Positions 48,313 through 56,777 of a stretch of DNA of 64,000 bases are shown here, piece by piece. This stretch comes from Acidimicrobiales bacterium (lineage in GTDB: Bacteria; Actinomycetota; Acidimicrobiia; Acidimicrobiales; Iamiaceae). The DNA lies in contig JAUJOW010000001.1 of assembly GCA_030447445.1 (NCBI GenBank), positions 453,734 through 517,733 of the forward strand, given 5' to 3'. The notes beneath the pieces were generated by a model. It saw only the letters and a list, made by a program, of their open reading frames with translations. It had not been told where the DNA came from and did no database searches. The translations under genes were made by a program, and so were the position numbers. Position 1 is the first letter of the stretch. Each line of letters starts with the position of its first letter.

Positions 48313-49169
48313 CCCGGGGCAGGTCTCCCCGCGGCGTCGGCCACGGTGGCCCCGTCGGCGGTGGGGCCGTCCTTGAAGTGTGTCAGTCGGCGGTAGACCT
48401 CGGCCGCGCCGTGGGCGAAGTCGTCGGGTAGCCCCGCGTCCGCGAAGGTGGCGGCGATCTCCTCCATCTCCCCGGCGAAGCGCCAGGCCTTGGCCGGCGT
48501 GCCGGCGACGGCGGCGCGCAGCCGGACGGGCACGTCGGGCTGGGTGCGTTCCCACTCGGCGACGAGGGCCTCACGGACACCGCCACGGCGAGCGGCGGCG
48601 TCGATGGTCAGGAGGAGCGCGCTCGTGCCCTTGGTCCAGGCGGCGTAGCACATCTTCAACGTGGAGGCGGCCACCGGGTCGTCTCCCAGGACGACGACCT
48701 CGGGATCGTCGGGCCCGGTGAACAGCGCCGCCACCCCACCGGCCCCGGGCCCCGAGAGGTACAAGCGGGTGCCACCTCCGGGCCGCACCGGCCCGCCGAT
48801 GATGTCGCCGTCGACGAAGACGGCCCCGGCCGCCTCGACCATCCGGGCCATCTTCGCCGCCGTGGTCGGCGCCAGGGCGTTGGCGTCGACGTAGGTGCCG
48901 CTGAAGCCGAGGGTGGCCACCTGGGAGGCGACGTCGAGGGCGGCGTGGGGAGGACAGATCGACATCACGACGTCGGCCTCGCCGACCAGGTCGGCCACCG
49001 TCGTCCGTTGCACCAGCCCGGCCGTGACCGCCCGCTGGCGGGTGGCCTGGCTTCGACCGTCGGCCGCCCATCCCACCTCGTGTCCCGCTCGGCGGAGGGC
49101 GGCCCCGATCGAAGCCCCCATCTGGCCGGGATGGAGCAGCGCGACGGACACCTCCGGGTTGGTCGTCAT
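48309..49169 (-). CDS. Beta-hydroxyacid dehydrogenase-like NAD(P) oxidoreductase
   Basis: A 286-residue protein of the 6-phosphogluconate/3-hydroxyisobutyrate dehydrogenase fold. VALLHPGQMGASIGAALRRA is the Rossmann motif, then ADVVMSICPPHAALDVA, YVDANALAPTTAAKMARMV and FVDGDIIGGPVRPGGGTRLY. The catalytic Lys is in AASTLKMCYAAWTKGTSAL. The C-terminal half resembles DUF1932-type reductases. It starts at ATG 49169 and is coupled to a small Cys-rich protein by ATGA. Substrate not predictable. Confidence 0.82.
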   Translation of the reverse strand: MTTNPEVSVALLHPGQMGASIGAALRRAGHEVGWAADGRSQATRQRAVTAGLVQRTTVADLVGEADVVMSICPPHAALDVASQVATLGFSGTYVDANALAPTTAAKMARMVEAAGAVFVDGDIIGGPVRPGGGTRLYLSGPGAGGVAALFTGPDDPEVVVLGDDPVAASTLKMCYAAWTKGTSALLLTIDAAARRGGVREALVAEWERTQPDVPVRLRAAVAGTPAKAWRFAGEMEEIAATFADAGLPDDFAHGAAEVYRRLTHFKDGPTADGATVADAAGRPAPG

Positions 49170-49292
49170 GGCCCACCATGGCACGGCCGATCCGCCTCGC
49201 TCGCCGATCGGCTCGCCCACCAACGACGGCTCGCGGGACTCGACCCGGCCCACGAGCCCGAGCCAGCGCACCGGCCGGGACCGGCTGAACCA

Positions 49293-49345
49293 CCCGGGTT
49301 GGTGCGATGCATCGGCCATGGCCCGACCCAGCGCACCAACCTGGG
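49293..49345 (-). terminator. 14-bp imperfect inverted repeat between the PLP enzyme and dehydrogenase genes
   Basis: Arms CCCGGGTTGGTGCG (49293-49306) and CGCACCAACCTGGG (49332-49345) pair at 13 of 14 positions around a 25-nt spacer. It lies about 70 bases past the stop of the PLP enzyme on the minus strand. A direct repeat CCAGCGCACC (49263, 49328, 49346) overlaps it. Terminator or operator; the 244-base gap holds no gene that I can support. Confidence 0.45.
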
Positions 49346-49413
49346 CCAGCGCACCGACCTCGACGGCGAGCGGGAGACGAGAAGTGCGCGCCACGCTGGC
49401 GTCGGCATGGCCG

Positions 49414-50385
49414 TCACGACCCCACCGTGGCCCGGCCGGCGTAGGTCTGGACGAACACCACCTGCCTGCCTGCCTCCACCGAGTCGAGCGCGGCGGCGAA
49501 GGCCTTGGCCGTGTAGGTCGGTTCCAGGGCGAGGCCGTGGGCGCCGGCCCGGTCGGTGGCGTCGTGGCCGGCGTCGGTGGGGTGCCCGTAGCCGCCGCCG
49601 AACCAGCGCCCGTCGATGACGAGACGGGGCGCCGCCGGGCGCACCCCGCCGGCCGCGGCGAGCAGGGCAAGGGTGCCGGACACGAGCGGGGCGAGGGCCA
49701 CCCGGTTGGTGACGACCCGGTCGGCGACCCGCACCGCTCGCACCGCCGCCCTCCTCCACCCCCCGAGGGCGACCCCGATGGCGAGGCCGACCGCCGAGCC
49801 GCCCGATCCGAGGGCGACCACGATCTCGTCGGGTTCGCCCTCACCCACGGCGGCGAAGGCGGCGACGAGCTCGAGGCCGGCCGAGACGTGGCCGAGGCAC
49901 CCGAGCGGCGTGGACGCCCCCGGCCACAGCAGGTACGGGGACCGGCGAGCCAGGGCGGTGAGACGGGCCGCCAGCGCGACGGGCATCAGGTAGGGAGATC
50001 GCACGGGCGTGACCCGCACGTCGAGGGCAGCCACGGCGGCGGCGGTGCGGGCGACGTCGTCGGTGGCCGGCTGCGGGAACTGCACCGCTTCCACGTCGAG
50101 GCCGAGCCGGCGAGCGTGCACGGCGGCGGCCAGCACGTGGTGGGAGCCCGTGCCGCCGGCGGTGAGCACCGGCCCCCCTCGCCGGAGGGCGACGGGCAGC
50201 GTGAACTCCAGCTTGCGCACCTTGTTGCCCCCGTAGGCGGTGGAGGTGGCGTCGTCGCGCTGCACCCACAGCCGTTCGTCGAGACGGGTGACCGGGGTGG
50301 GCAGACCGTCAGCCAGCGGCGTGAAGGGCACGAGCCCGGCGCACCGCGGCAGCCGGTCGAACAGCGCGCGGTCGGCGGCAGTCAC
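49414..50385 (-). CDS. D-cysteine desulfhydrase / ACC-deaminase-like PLP enzyme
   Basis: A 323-residue fold-type II PLP enzyme. The Schiff-base Lys lies in STAYGGNKVRKLEFTL. It is followed by VLTAGGTGSHHVLAAAVHAR (where Ser/Asn normally binds the carboxylate), VALGSGGSAVGLAIGVALGG (phosphate-binding loop) and PTYTAKAFAAALD. It could release sulfide and ammonia from D-cysteine or act on a related amino acid. It starts at GTG 50385; the upstream frame extension is not supported. Confidence 0.8.
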   Translation of the reverse strand: MTAADRALFDRLPRCAGLVPFTPLADGLPTPVTRLDERLWVQRDDATSTAYGGNKVRKLEFTLPVALRRGGPVLTAGGTGSHHVLAAAVHARRLGLDVEAVQFPQPATDDVARTAAAVAALDVRVTPVRSPYLMPVALAARLTALARRSPYLLWPGASTPLGCLGHVSAGLELVAAFAAVGEGEPDEIVVALGSGGSAVGLAIGVALGGWRRAAVRAVRVADRVVTNRVALAPLVSGTLALLAAAGGVRPAAPRLVIDGRWFGGGYGHPTDAGHDATDRAGAHGLALEPTYTAKAFAAALDSVEAGRQVVFVQTYAGRATVGS

Positions 50386-50422
50386 CGCTGGCGGGGCGGC
50401 GCTGCGCCGGCAGCGGCGTCCA

Positions 50423-51289
50423 TCAGGACGGCTGGATGCCGATGGTGCCCAGTTCACGGGCGAGGGCATCGCTGGCCGCTCGCAGGAGCGGCTCGATGTC
50501 GCCCTCGACGACGATGACGGCGTCGGCCTTGACCCCGTTGACCACCTCCACCCGCCCGCGGCCGAACCGCACGGTGGCGGCACTGCGCCCGGCCCGGACG
50601 GCTACGGCGACGGTCACCGGCAGTCGAGCCACGATGGTGCGGACCAGGGCGTTGGCCAGCGGCCCTGGGGCGGCGTTGACCAGCAGGTGCACCAACAGGT
50701 CGTCCTCGCCCTGGGGTGCCTCGACGGTCGGCGTCGGTGGCGCCAGGTGGGTGGCCACCCGCATGAGCCCGGCGGCGGCGAGCATGGGAGCGGCGATCGG
50801 GGTGGCGGCGGCGATGGTGGCGATCTCGCCGAGCGCCGCGAGCGGGTCCGCGGGGCGGGCGCGGGTGAGCCGGGCGACGAGCCCGTCGGCGGTGTTGCCG
50901 ACGAGGTTGGACACCCCGATCTGGGCGACCGTGGCCCGCACCGACCGGACGGCGGCCGGCGTCAGCACCTCGGCGAGCGGCGCCGGGTGAAGAGGTCGGC
51001 CGGCCTCGGCGCGGGCGCGGGCGTAGGCCACGAGGGCCTCGCGGACGTCTGGGTGGAGGCCGTCCTCGCCCAGGTACTCCCTCCAAGGGGCGTGCACCCA
51101 GGCGCACCAGCGGGAGCCGTTGACCTCGCTGGCGGCCAGGATCACCCGCTCCCGCGTCCGGGGGTCGATGGCCCCACCCGGGAGGTAGGAGCTCACGAGA
51201 CCGCCGGCGGTGCGGGCCAGCTCGCCGAGCCACGGCGCCAGGGTGGCGACGCTCGCCGTCCGCCGGGGGAACGGATCGCGGCCGTCCAT
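50423..51289 (-). CDS. CMD/AhpD-like domain joined to SCP2-like domain, unknown function
   Basis: A 288-residue protein, family not identified with certainty. Residues about 45-85 (RERVILAASEVNGSRWCAWV followed by HAPW) look like the carboxymuconolactone-decarboxylase/AhpD core, but only one Cys of the usual Cys-x2-Cys-x3-His is present (Cys-Ala-Trp-Val-His). The C-terminal 90 residues (VTVAVAVRAGRSAATVRFG, VEVVNGVKADAVIVVEGDIE) resemble an SCP2 sterol-carrier sheet. It could be a peroxidase-like or lipid-binding protein. It lies 81 bases downstream of a TetR gene on the same strand. Confidence 0.55.
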   Translation of the reverse strand: MDGRDPFPRRTASVATLAPWLGELARTAGGLVSSYLPGGAIDPRTRERVILAASEVNGSRWCAWVHAPWREYLGEDGLHPDVREALVAYARARAEAGRPLHPAPLAEVLTPAAVRSVRATVAQIGVSNLVGNTADGLVARLTRARPADPLAALGEIATIAAATPIAAPMLAAAGLMRVATHLAPPTPTVEAPQGEDDLLVHLLVNAAPGPLANALVRTIVARLPVTVAVAVRAGRSAATVRFGRGRVEVVNGVKADAVIVVEGDIEPLLRAASDALARELGTIGIQPS

Positions 51290-51371
51290 CGATCGGAGCG
51301 TACCGCCGCCCACCTTCCGGGGACGGGACCGACGGACGTCGAGGCCCTCGCGGGGCATCGGCCGGTCGTGG

Positions 51372-51974
51372 TCAGGCGGCGCCGACGGCCAGGGACACCA
51401 TGCGGGCCAACACCCGGCCTGCTTCCTCGACGGAGCGCCCGTCGAAGGTGCGCAAGCTCTCCCAGGTCGGCCAGGACAGCGAGATGTCGAGCACGTCGAG
51501 CAGGAGCTCGCGCTCGGCCGTCTCCACCGCATCCAGCTCGGTGGCGAAGACCGAGGCGATCTCGGCCCGCAGCACGTCGTGACCGAACTGGAGGCGCTTG
51601 GTGATCTCGGCCGAGAAGGGGGCGTGGATGGCGGCGGCTCGTCGTATGGGTGTGACCGCCTCGAGCACCTGGACGCGCTGGGCGACGAACGCCGACACCC
51701 GCTCCTCGCGGGGCAGGGAGCCGTCGATGGGCACGAGCAGCTCCCCGAGACGGTGGATCACCCGCTCGGCCACCATGGCGAAGAGCGTCTCGAGGTCGTC
51801 GAAGTGCTGGAACACCGAACGCACCGACACCCCGGCCCCGTCGGCGATCTGGGGGGCGGTCGGCCGGAGCACGCCGGCTTCGACGAGGCCGATGCAGGCG
51901 TCGACGATGGCTTCACGGGTGCGGACGGCTCGCGCCGTGCGCCCGTCCACTGGGGCATGCTCGACGTCGGACAT
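51372..51974 (-). CDS. TetR family transcriptional regulator
   Basis: A 200-residue TetR protein. The DNA-binding domain is TREAIVDACIGLVEAGVLRP, then APQIADGAGVSVRSVFQHFD. The C-terminal ligand domain (about 80-200) ends LARMVSLAVGAA. It probably regulates itself and perhaps the downstream CMD/SCP2-like gene. Inducer unknown. Confidence 0.9.
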   Translation of the reverse strand: MSDVEHAPVDGRTARAVRTREAIVDACIGLVEAGVLRPTAPQIADGAGVSVRSVFQHFDDLETLFAMVAERVIHRLGELLVPIDGSLPREERVSAFVAQRVQVLEAVTPIRRAAAIHAPFSAEITKRLQFGHDVLRAEIASVFATELDAVETAERELLLDVLDISLSWPTWESLRTFDGRSVEEAGRVLARMVSLAVGAA

Positions 51975-51989
51975 GTCCGATTCAATCTA
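51967..51989 (-). promoter_or_regulatory. Palindrome and -10 at the TetR start codon
   Basis: A perfect 14-bp palindrome TCGGACATGTCCGA (51967-51980) contains the ATG itself. TAGATT (51984-51989, minus strand) is a good -10 and ends nine bases before the ATG, predicting a leaderless or nearly leaderless mRNA. A repressor bound to the palindrome would block the start site. Confidence 0.5.
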
Positions 51990-52081
51990 CGGTCGCCGCC
52001 GGAGGTTGGGGTACCACCGACCCCAGGCCGGGGCCCTCGGCAACCGGTGGGGCGAGCCCACGCCAAGCAGGCCGGCGGCCG

Positions 52082-52384
52082 CTAGGAGCCGGCCACGCCG
52101 GATCCGTGGTGGCACACCATGCGCCAACCCTCGGTGGTGCGCTGGAAGAGGTTGAGGGCGGCAACGGTGCCCCCGATCCCCTCCCCGATCAGGTTCTCGT
52201 CGACGGTCACCCAACCGGTGTCACCGCTGATCCTGGCCCGCTCGCCGGTGAGGATGAACTGCACGGGCGCCGGCTGCTGGAACAAGGTGAACCACGACGC
52301 CGCCACCGCCGACCACCCCTGCAGGGTCGCCCAACCGGGGTGGGTGCAGGCCACGTCGTCCTGGTGGGACCAGAGCTCGGACAT
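52082..52384 (-). CDS. SnoaL/NTF2-like protein, N-terminus uncertain
   Basis: A 100-residue cone-fold protein from ATG 52384 (MSELWSHQDDVACTHPGWAT, GWVTVDENLIGEG, ALNLFQRTTEGWRMVCHHGS), typical of SnoaL-3 ketosteroid-isomerase-like proteins. The same frame continues upstream for about 28 more codons with the usual first helix (LEALLAANRRFYEAFERQDL). No ATG, GTG or TTG lies between there and the upstream TGA. The real start may be a rare codon near 52468 or may have been altered. Ligand unknown. Confidence 0.65.
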   Translation of the reverse strand: MSELWSHQDDVACTHPGWATLQGWSAVAASWFTLFQQPAPVQFILTGERARISGDTGWVTVDENLIGEGIGGTVAALNLFQRTTEGWRMVCHHGSGVAGS

Positions 52385-52555
52385 GGCGTCGAGGTCCTGG
52401 CGCTCGAAGGCTTCGTAGAACCGCCGGTTGGCGGCGAGCAGCGCTTCGAGGTCCTCGTCGACGGCGATGGCCGCGAGGGTAGGACGGCGTCAGCGCCTCG
52501 ATGCGAGGACCGAGCTGGGTACGAGCGGTACAGCGGGCGATGCGAGGATGGGTCC

Positions 52556-53407
52556 GTGCGGCGTGCCAGCTCCTCGGCCGGGGTCGACGTGGCCATCCAC
52601 GACCTGGGGGGCGACGGCCCGCCGGCCCTGCTGGCACACGCCACCGGCTTCCAGGGCCCGATCTGGGCCCCGGTGGCCCGGCGGCTCGGTGACCTGCACT
52701 GCGTTGCCCCTGATTTGCGAGGGCACGGCGACTCCCCCGCTCCCGCCGATGGAGACTTCGCGTGGGAGGGCTTCGCCGACGATGTCCTCGCCGCGCTCGA
52801 CGCGCTCGGCCTGGGCCACCCCGCCGGGATCGGTCACAGCTCGGGCGCCGCCGCCCTCCTCCTCGCCGAGGCCCGACGACCGGGGACCTTCCGGGCGCTG
52901 TGGTGCTACGAGCCCATCGTCCTCCCCCCGACCGAGCCCGGCGCCCCCGCCCGGTCCGGCGACAACCCGGGAGGCGATCAGCTCGCCCGTGGGGCCCGGA
53001 TGCGCCGGGAGCGGTTCGACTCGTTGGCCGCCGCCGAGGCCAACTTCGCGTCGAAGCCGCCCATGGACGCCTTCGATCCCGAGGTCCGGCAGCTCTACGT
53101 GGCCCACGGCTTCGGTCCCGACCCCGACGGCGGCGTGCGGCTCAAGTGTCGCCCCGAGGACGAGGCCCGGGTCTACGAGATGGGCGCGCACCACTCCGCA
53201 TGGAGCGTTCTCGACGCCGTCACCTGCCCGGTGACGGTCGTCCGGGGGACGACCGAGGGCTTCGGCCCGGCCGCCATGAGCGAACCGGTGGCCAGCCGCC
53301 TCCCGCACGGTCGTCTCGAGGCCCACGACGACCTGGACCACTTCGGGCCGATGACCGCCCCGGCCGCCATCGCCGCCTCGATCCTCGCCGCGCTCGCTCC
53401 CGGCTGA
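52556..53407 (+). CDS. Alpha/beta hydrolase
   Basis: A 283-residue alpha/beta-hydrolase fold protein. ALLAHATGFQGPIW supplies the oxyanion strand, then VAPDLRGHGDSPAP. The nucleophile elbow is GIGHSSGAAALLLAE (Ser near 95). The catalytic His is in EAHDDLDHFGPM, and VTCPVTVVRGTTEGF leads to the acid. It starts with GTG 52556 and diverges from the SnoaL gene. Esterase, lactonase or dehalogenase activity cannot be separated. Confidence 0.85.
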   Translation: MRRASSSAGVDVAIHDLGGDGPPALLAHATGFQGPIWAPVARRLGDLHCVAPDLRGHGDSPAPADGDFAWEGFADDVLAALDALGLGHPAGIGHSSGAAALLLAEARRPGTFRALWCYEPIVLPPTEPGAPARSGDNPGGDQLARGARMRRERFDSLAAAEANFASKPPMDAFDPEVRQLYVAHGFGPDPDGGVRLKCRPEDEARVYEMGAHHSAWSVLDAVTCPVTVVRGTTEGFGPAAMSEPVASRLPHGRLEAHDDLDHFGPMTAPAAIAASILAALAPG

Positions 53408-53458
53408 CCCCGGCACACCCTCCCCTTGGCTGTGACAGGGGGTGCGTACAGTTGCCGC

Positions 53459-54355
53459 ATGGCCTTCGAGCTCCCCCGCCGGCTGTCCCCTTCGAAGGTC
53501 TCCTCGTTCAGGGACTGTGCCCTGGCCTTCCGATTCTCGACCATCGACCGGCTCCCCGAGCCGCCGTCGTTGTCAGCCACCAAGGGCACCCTGGTCCACG
53601 CCGCCCTCGAGCGCCTCTTCTGCCTCCCCGCCCCCGACCGCACCGTCGACGCCGCCCTCGCCTGCCTGGCCGACGCCTTCACAGCCCTCCGGCCCGAGCC
53701 CGACGTGGCCGGTCTCGCCCTCGAGGGCGACGCCGAGGCGGCGCTGGTGGCCGACGCAGATCGGCTCGTGCGCAACTACTTCCTCCTGGAGGACCCTCGC
53801 AGCTTCGAGCCCATCGGCGTGGAGCTGCGCCTGCAGGTGGAGGTTGCCGGGCTCGAGCTCGTCGGCGTCATCGACCGCCTCGAGCTCGACGCCGCCGGCG
53901 AGCTCGTGGTCACCGACTACAAGACCGGTCGGGCGCCGACCGAACGGCACGAGCACCGCCGCCTCGGCGGTGTCCACTTCTACTCGCTGCTGTGCGAAGA
54001 GCTGTTCGGCCGCCGCCCGGCCCGCGTGCAGCTCCTCCACCTCCAGGAGCCGGTGGCGCTCACCGCCCTCCCGAGCGACCAGTCCACCCAGGGGCTGCGG
54101 GCGCGAGTGGGAGCGATCTGGCAGGCGGTCGAGCGGGCGTGTGCCACCGAGGACTTCCGCCCCCGTCCGGGCCCGCTCTGTGACTGGTGCTCCTTCCAGG
54201 CCTACTGCCCGGCCTTTGGCGGCGACCCCGCCGATGCCGCCGAGGCGGCCGAGGCGGCCGCCGCAGGAGCAACGGCGACCGGCGAGGCCGTGGCGTCGGG
54301 CCACGACGGCGTGGGTGCCCGCGCTGGCTCGCCCGTGCTCGTGGCGGCGCCGTAG
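53459..54355 (+). CDS. RecB-family PD-(D/E)xK nuclease with Fe-S cysteines
   Basis: A 298-residue nuclease resembling the AddB/Cas4-like group. LSPSKVSSFRDCALAFRF carries Cys20. ATKGTLVHAALERLF provides the motif His. The catalytic core is ELVGVIDRLELDAAGELVV then TDYKTGRAP (D and D-xK). The end holds CDWCSFQAYCPAF (Cys241, 244, 250), completing a likely 4Fe-4S site with Cys20. An Ala/Gly-rich tail follows. No helicase or Cas genes are nearby, so it is a stand-alone DNA exonuclease candidate. Confidence 0.87.
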   Translation: MAFELPRRLSPSKVSSFRDCALAFRFSTIDRLPEPPSLSATKGTLVHAALERLFCLPAPDRTVDAALACLADAFTALRPEPDVAGLALEGDAEAALVADADRLVRNYFLLEDPRSFEPIGVELRLQVEVAGLELVGVIDRLELDAAGELVVTDYKTGRAPTERHEHRRLGGVHFYSLLCEELFGRRPARVQLLHLQEPVALTALPSDQSTQGLRARVGAIWQAVERACATEDFRPRPGPLCDWCSFQAYCPAFGGDPADAAEAAEAAAAGATATGEAVASGHDGVGARAGSPVLVAAP

Positions 54356-54367
54356 CGTTCCAGCCGC

Positions 54368-54928
54368 ATGTCCGACGGGGTGGCGGTTCCGGTCGTCGAG
54401 GTCGTCCTGTCGCCGGTCGAGGCGTTCGACGAGCGGGTCGATGCGCTCGTCGACCGGTTGCGGGGCCGGCCCGCCATCGACCGGCTCATGTACACCGCCT
54501 CGGAGCTGGCCGACTTCAGCCTGCTCTGGCACCTGATCGGCACCGGCCGAGGTCTGCGCTCGGAGCGCCACCTCCGCGAGGCGGTGCGCCTCAGCACCGT
54601 CCTCGGCCTCGAGTCCACCGTGGTCAACATGGGCCTCAAGTCGCTGTTCCAGCGGGATCGGCCGATCCCGGAGTTCCAACGGCCCCACCACCTGCGCATG
54701 CCGCTCACCAGCAGCTTCCCGAGCGGCCACGCCAGCGCCGCCTTCTGCGCCGCGGGACTGCTCTCGGAGCGCAACCGCTGGGGGCCGCTGTACTACGCCG
54801 CTGCCGTGCTGGTGACCACCAGCCGGGTGCACGTCAAGATCCACCACGCATCGGATGTGCTGGCCGGTGCGGCCGTGGGCACGGCCATGGCCGTGGTCAC
54901 CCGCCGGTTGTGGCGCCTGGCTCGCTGA
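54368..54928 (+). CDS. PAP2 (type 2 phosphatidic acid phosphatase) family protein
   Basis: A 186-residue phosphatase with all three PAP2 motifs: KSLFQRDRP, SSFPSGHASAAFCAAG and SRVHVKIHHASDVLAG. Hydrophobic segments around these suggest membrane association, though shorter than classical six-helix members. It could dephosphorylate phosphatidate (feeding the WS/DGAT enzymes) or a polyprenyl phosphate. It lies 12 bases after the RecB-like nuclease. Confidence 0.87.
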   Translation: MSDGVAVPVVEVVLSPVEAFDERVDALVDRLRGRPAIDRLMYTASELADFSLLWHLIGTGRGLRSERHLREAVRLSTVLGLESTVVNMGLKSLFQRDRPIPEFQRPHHLRMPLTSSFPSGHASAAFCAAGLLSERNRWGPLYYAAAVLVTTSRVHVKIHHASDVLAGAAVGTAMAVVTRRLWRLAR

Positions 54929-54992
54929 ACGGGTGGGCGCCGCCAGGACACGCCGCCGGAATGCGGCGCCGGACCGGCCGGTTGGCAAGGCC

Positions 54993-55592
54993 ATGACCTC
55001 CTTCGCCGTCACCTGGGACTACCGCTGCCCGTTCGCCCGCAACGCCCACGAGCACGTGCTGGCCGGGCTGGCCGCCGGCGCCGACTGGGACGTCACGTTC
55101 GTCCCCTTCTCCCTCGGCCAGGTGCACGTGGCCGAAGGGGAGCGCCCCATCTGGGACCGCCCGGAGGAGGACTCGGGTCTCTTGGCCCTCCAGGTCGGCA
55201 CCGTGGTGCGCGACACCGCTCCCGAGGCGTTCCCGGCGGTCCACCACGCCCTGTTCGGCGTCCGACACGACCAGGGCCTCGACCTGCGTGACGCCGACGT
55301 GATCGGCGAGGTGCTGGGCGACCACGGGGTCGACGCCGAGGCGGCCTTCGCCCGGGTCGCCGACGGCGGCGCCCTCGACGTGGTCCGCAAGGAGCACGAG
55401 GCGGCGGCCCGGGATCACGACGTCTGGGGCGTCCCCACGTTCATCCTCGGTGACCGGGCCGCCTTCGTGCGGCTGATGGACCGCCCGGCCGGCGACGGCG
55501 CGCACGCCCGTCGCAGCGTGGACCGGGTGCTCGATCTGCTCGACGGGTTCCCCGAGCTCAACGAGTTCAAGTACACGTCGCTGTCCCGGTAG
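54993..55592 (+). CDS. DsbA-family thioredoxin-fold protein with single active-site Cys
   Basis: A 199-residue DsbA/HCCA-isomerase-like protein: FAVTWDYRCPFARNAHEH, then FSLGQVHVAEGERPIWDRP, a helical insertion, and DHDVWGVPTFILGDRAAFVR (cis-Pro loop). The motif is Cys12-Pro-Phe-Ala, so the second redox Cys is missing. This suggests a glutathione-transferase/isomerase-like or mycothiol-linked role rather than disulfide formation. ATG 54993 is chosen because homology begins there. Confidence 0.8.
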   Translation: MTSFAVTWDYRCPFARNAHEHVLAGLAAGADWDVTFVPFSLGQVHVAEGERPIWDRPEEDSGLLALQVGTVVRDTAPEAFPAVHHALFGVRHDQGLDLRDADVIGEVLGDHGVDAEAAFARVADGGALDVVRKEHEAAARDHDVWGVPTFILGDRAAFVRLMDRPAGDGAHARRSVDRVLDLLDGFPELNEFKYTSLSR

Positions 55593-55618
55593 CCCACCAC
55601 CGGTCCGGAGGATCGCCG

Positions 55619-55909
55619 GTGCACTGGTTGCTCCTCTACGACGTCGCCGACGACTACCTGGAGCGGCGGCGCCCGTTCCGCGACGCCCACCTGGCCCATG
55701 CTCGAGCTGCCCACCACGGCGACGGGCTGGTGATGGCCGGGGCGCTGGCCGAGCCCGCCGACGGTGCCGTGCTGGTGTTCGAGTGCGAGGCTCCCGAGGT
55801 GGTCGAGGAGTTCGCCCGCGCCGACCCGTACGTGACTGCAGGGGTGGTCACTGGGTGGCGGATCCGCCGATGGGTCGTCGTCGTCGGTGCCGGCGCCGAG
55901 GCGGTCTGA
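55619..55909 (+). CDS. YciI-like protein
   Basis: A 96-residue ferredoxin-like-fold protein: MHWLLLYDVADDYLERRRPF, the conserved Arg-x2-H region RDAHLAHARAAHHG, GALAEPADGAVLVFECE and FARADPYVTAGVVTGWRIRR. This matches YciI (His-Asp dyad). GTG start, 26 bases after the DsbA gene. Function in general is undefined; relatives include dehydrochlorinase-like enzymes. Confidence 0.82.
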   Translation: MHWLLLYDVADDYLERRRPFRDAHLAHARAAHHGDGLVMAGALAEPADGAVLVFECEAPEVVEEFARADPYVTAGVVTGWRIRRWVVVVGAGAEAV

Positions 55910-55939
55910 GGCGGGCCCCGGCTCCGGTACCGTTCGGGC

Positions 55940-56761
55940 GTGACCGCGCAGGCGGACAAGGTGCAGCGGTTCCTCGCCCTCCACCGGGCCTCGACACCGT
56001 TCCTGATGCCCAACCCATGGGACCCGGGTTCGGCCCGCCTCCTGCAGTCCCTCGGCTTCGAGGCCCTCGCCACGACGAGCGGCGGGCATGCGGCCACGCT
56101 CGGGCGGCTCGACGGATCGGTGTCCCGGGAGGAGGCGATCACCCACGCCGCGTCCATCGCGGAGGCCACCGACCTCCCCGTGTCGGCGGACTTCGAGAAC
56201 GGCTTCGCCGACGAGCCCGAGGCGGTGGCCGAAACCGTCCAGCTCGGCCTGAGGGCCGGGCTGGCCGGATGTTCGGTGGAGGACTCCAGCGGGCGGCCGG
56301 ACGCCCCCATCTACGACGTCGCCTTCGCCACTGAGCGGGTGGCGGCGGCGGCCGAGGCTGCCCACGCGGGGCCGGTCGGCGTGGTCCTCACCGCACGGGC
56401 CGAGAACCACCTCCACGGGCGGTCCGACCTCTCCGACACCATCGCCCGGCTCCAGCGCTACCAGGAGGCCGGCGCCGATGTCCTCTACGCCCCCGGCCTG
56501 ACGACGGCCGACGACATCGGGGCCGTCGTCGCCGCCGTTGACCGACCTGTCAACGTGCTGGCCCGTCCCGGCTGTCCTTCGGTCGCCGAGCTCGCCGAGC
56601 TGGGCGTCAGGCGGATCTCGGTGGGCGGCGCCTTCGCGTATGCCGCCATCGGCGCCGTCGTCGAAGCGGCCCGCGAGCTCCGCGAGGAGGGCACCTACGG
56701 GTTCTGCACCCGAGCCGGCGCCGGCTCCCGAGCGGCCCAGGCCGCCTTCGGACGGGGCTGA
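55940..56761 (+). CDS. Isocitrate lyase/PEP mutase superfamily protein
   Basis: A 273-residue TIM barrel of the PEP-mutase/oxaloacetate-decarboxylase group: FLMPNPWDPGSARLLQSLGF, EALATTSGGHAATLGRLDGS, PVSADFENGFADEPEAVAET (metal Asp/Glu) and GLAGCSVEDSSGR. The LTARAENHLHG loop and the NVLARPGCPSVAELAELGVR strand follow. The methylisocitrate-lyase KKCGH motif is absent. Carbon-carbon or carbon-phosphorus lyase reaction unknown. GTG start; co-directional with YciI and AlkB genes. Confidence 0.85.
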   Translation: MTAQADKVQRFLALHRASTPFLMPNPWDPGSARLLQSLGFEALATTSGGHAATLGRLDGSVSREEAITHAASIAEATDLPVSADFENGFADEPEAVAETVQLGLRAGLAGCSVEDSSGRPDAPIYDVAFATERVAAAAEAAHAGPVGVVLTARAENHLHGRSDLSDTIARLQRYQEAGADVLYAPGLTTADDIGAVVAAVDRPVNVLARPGCPSVAELAELGVRRISVGGAFAYAAIGAVVEAARELREEGTYGFCTRAGAGSRAAQAAFGRG

Positions 56762-56777
56762 CCTGACGAGCGTGGCC

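Noticed and set aside
49170-49413. Extra gene in the 244-base gap before the PLP enzyme
   Set aside because: Short frames only, none with a start, ribosome site and sensible composition; inverted and direct repeats explain the region better.
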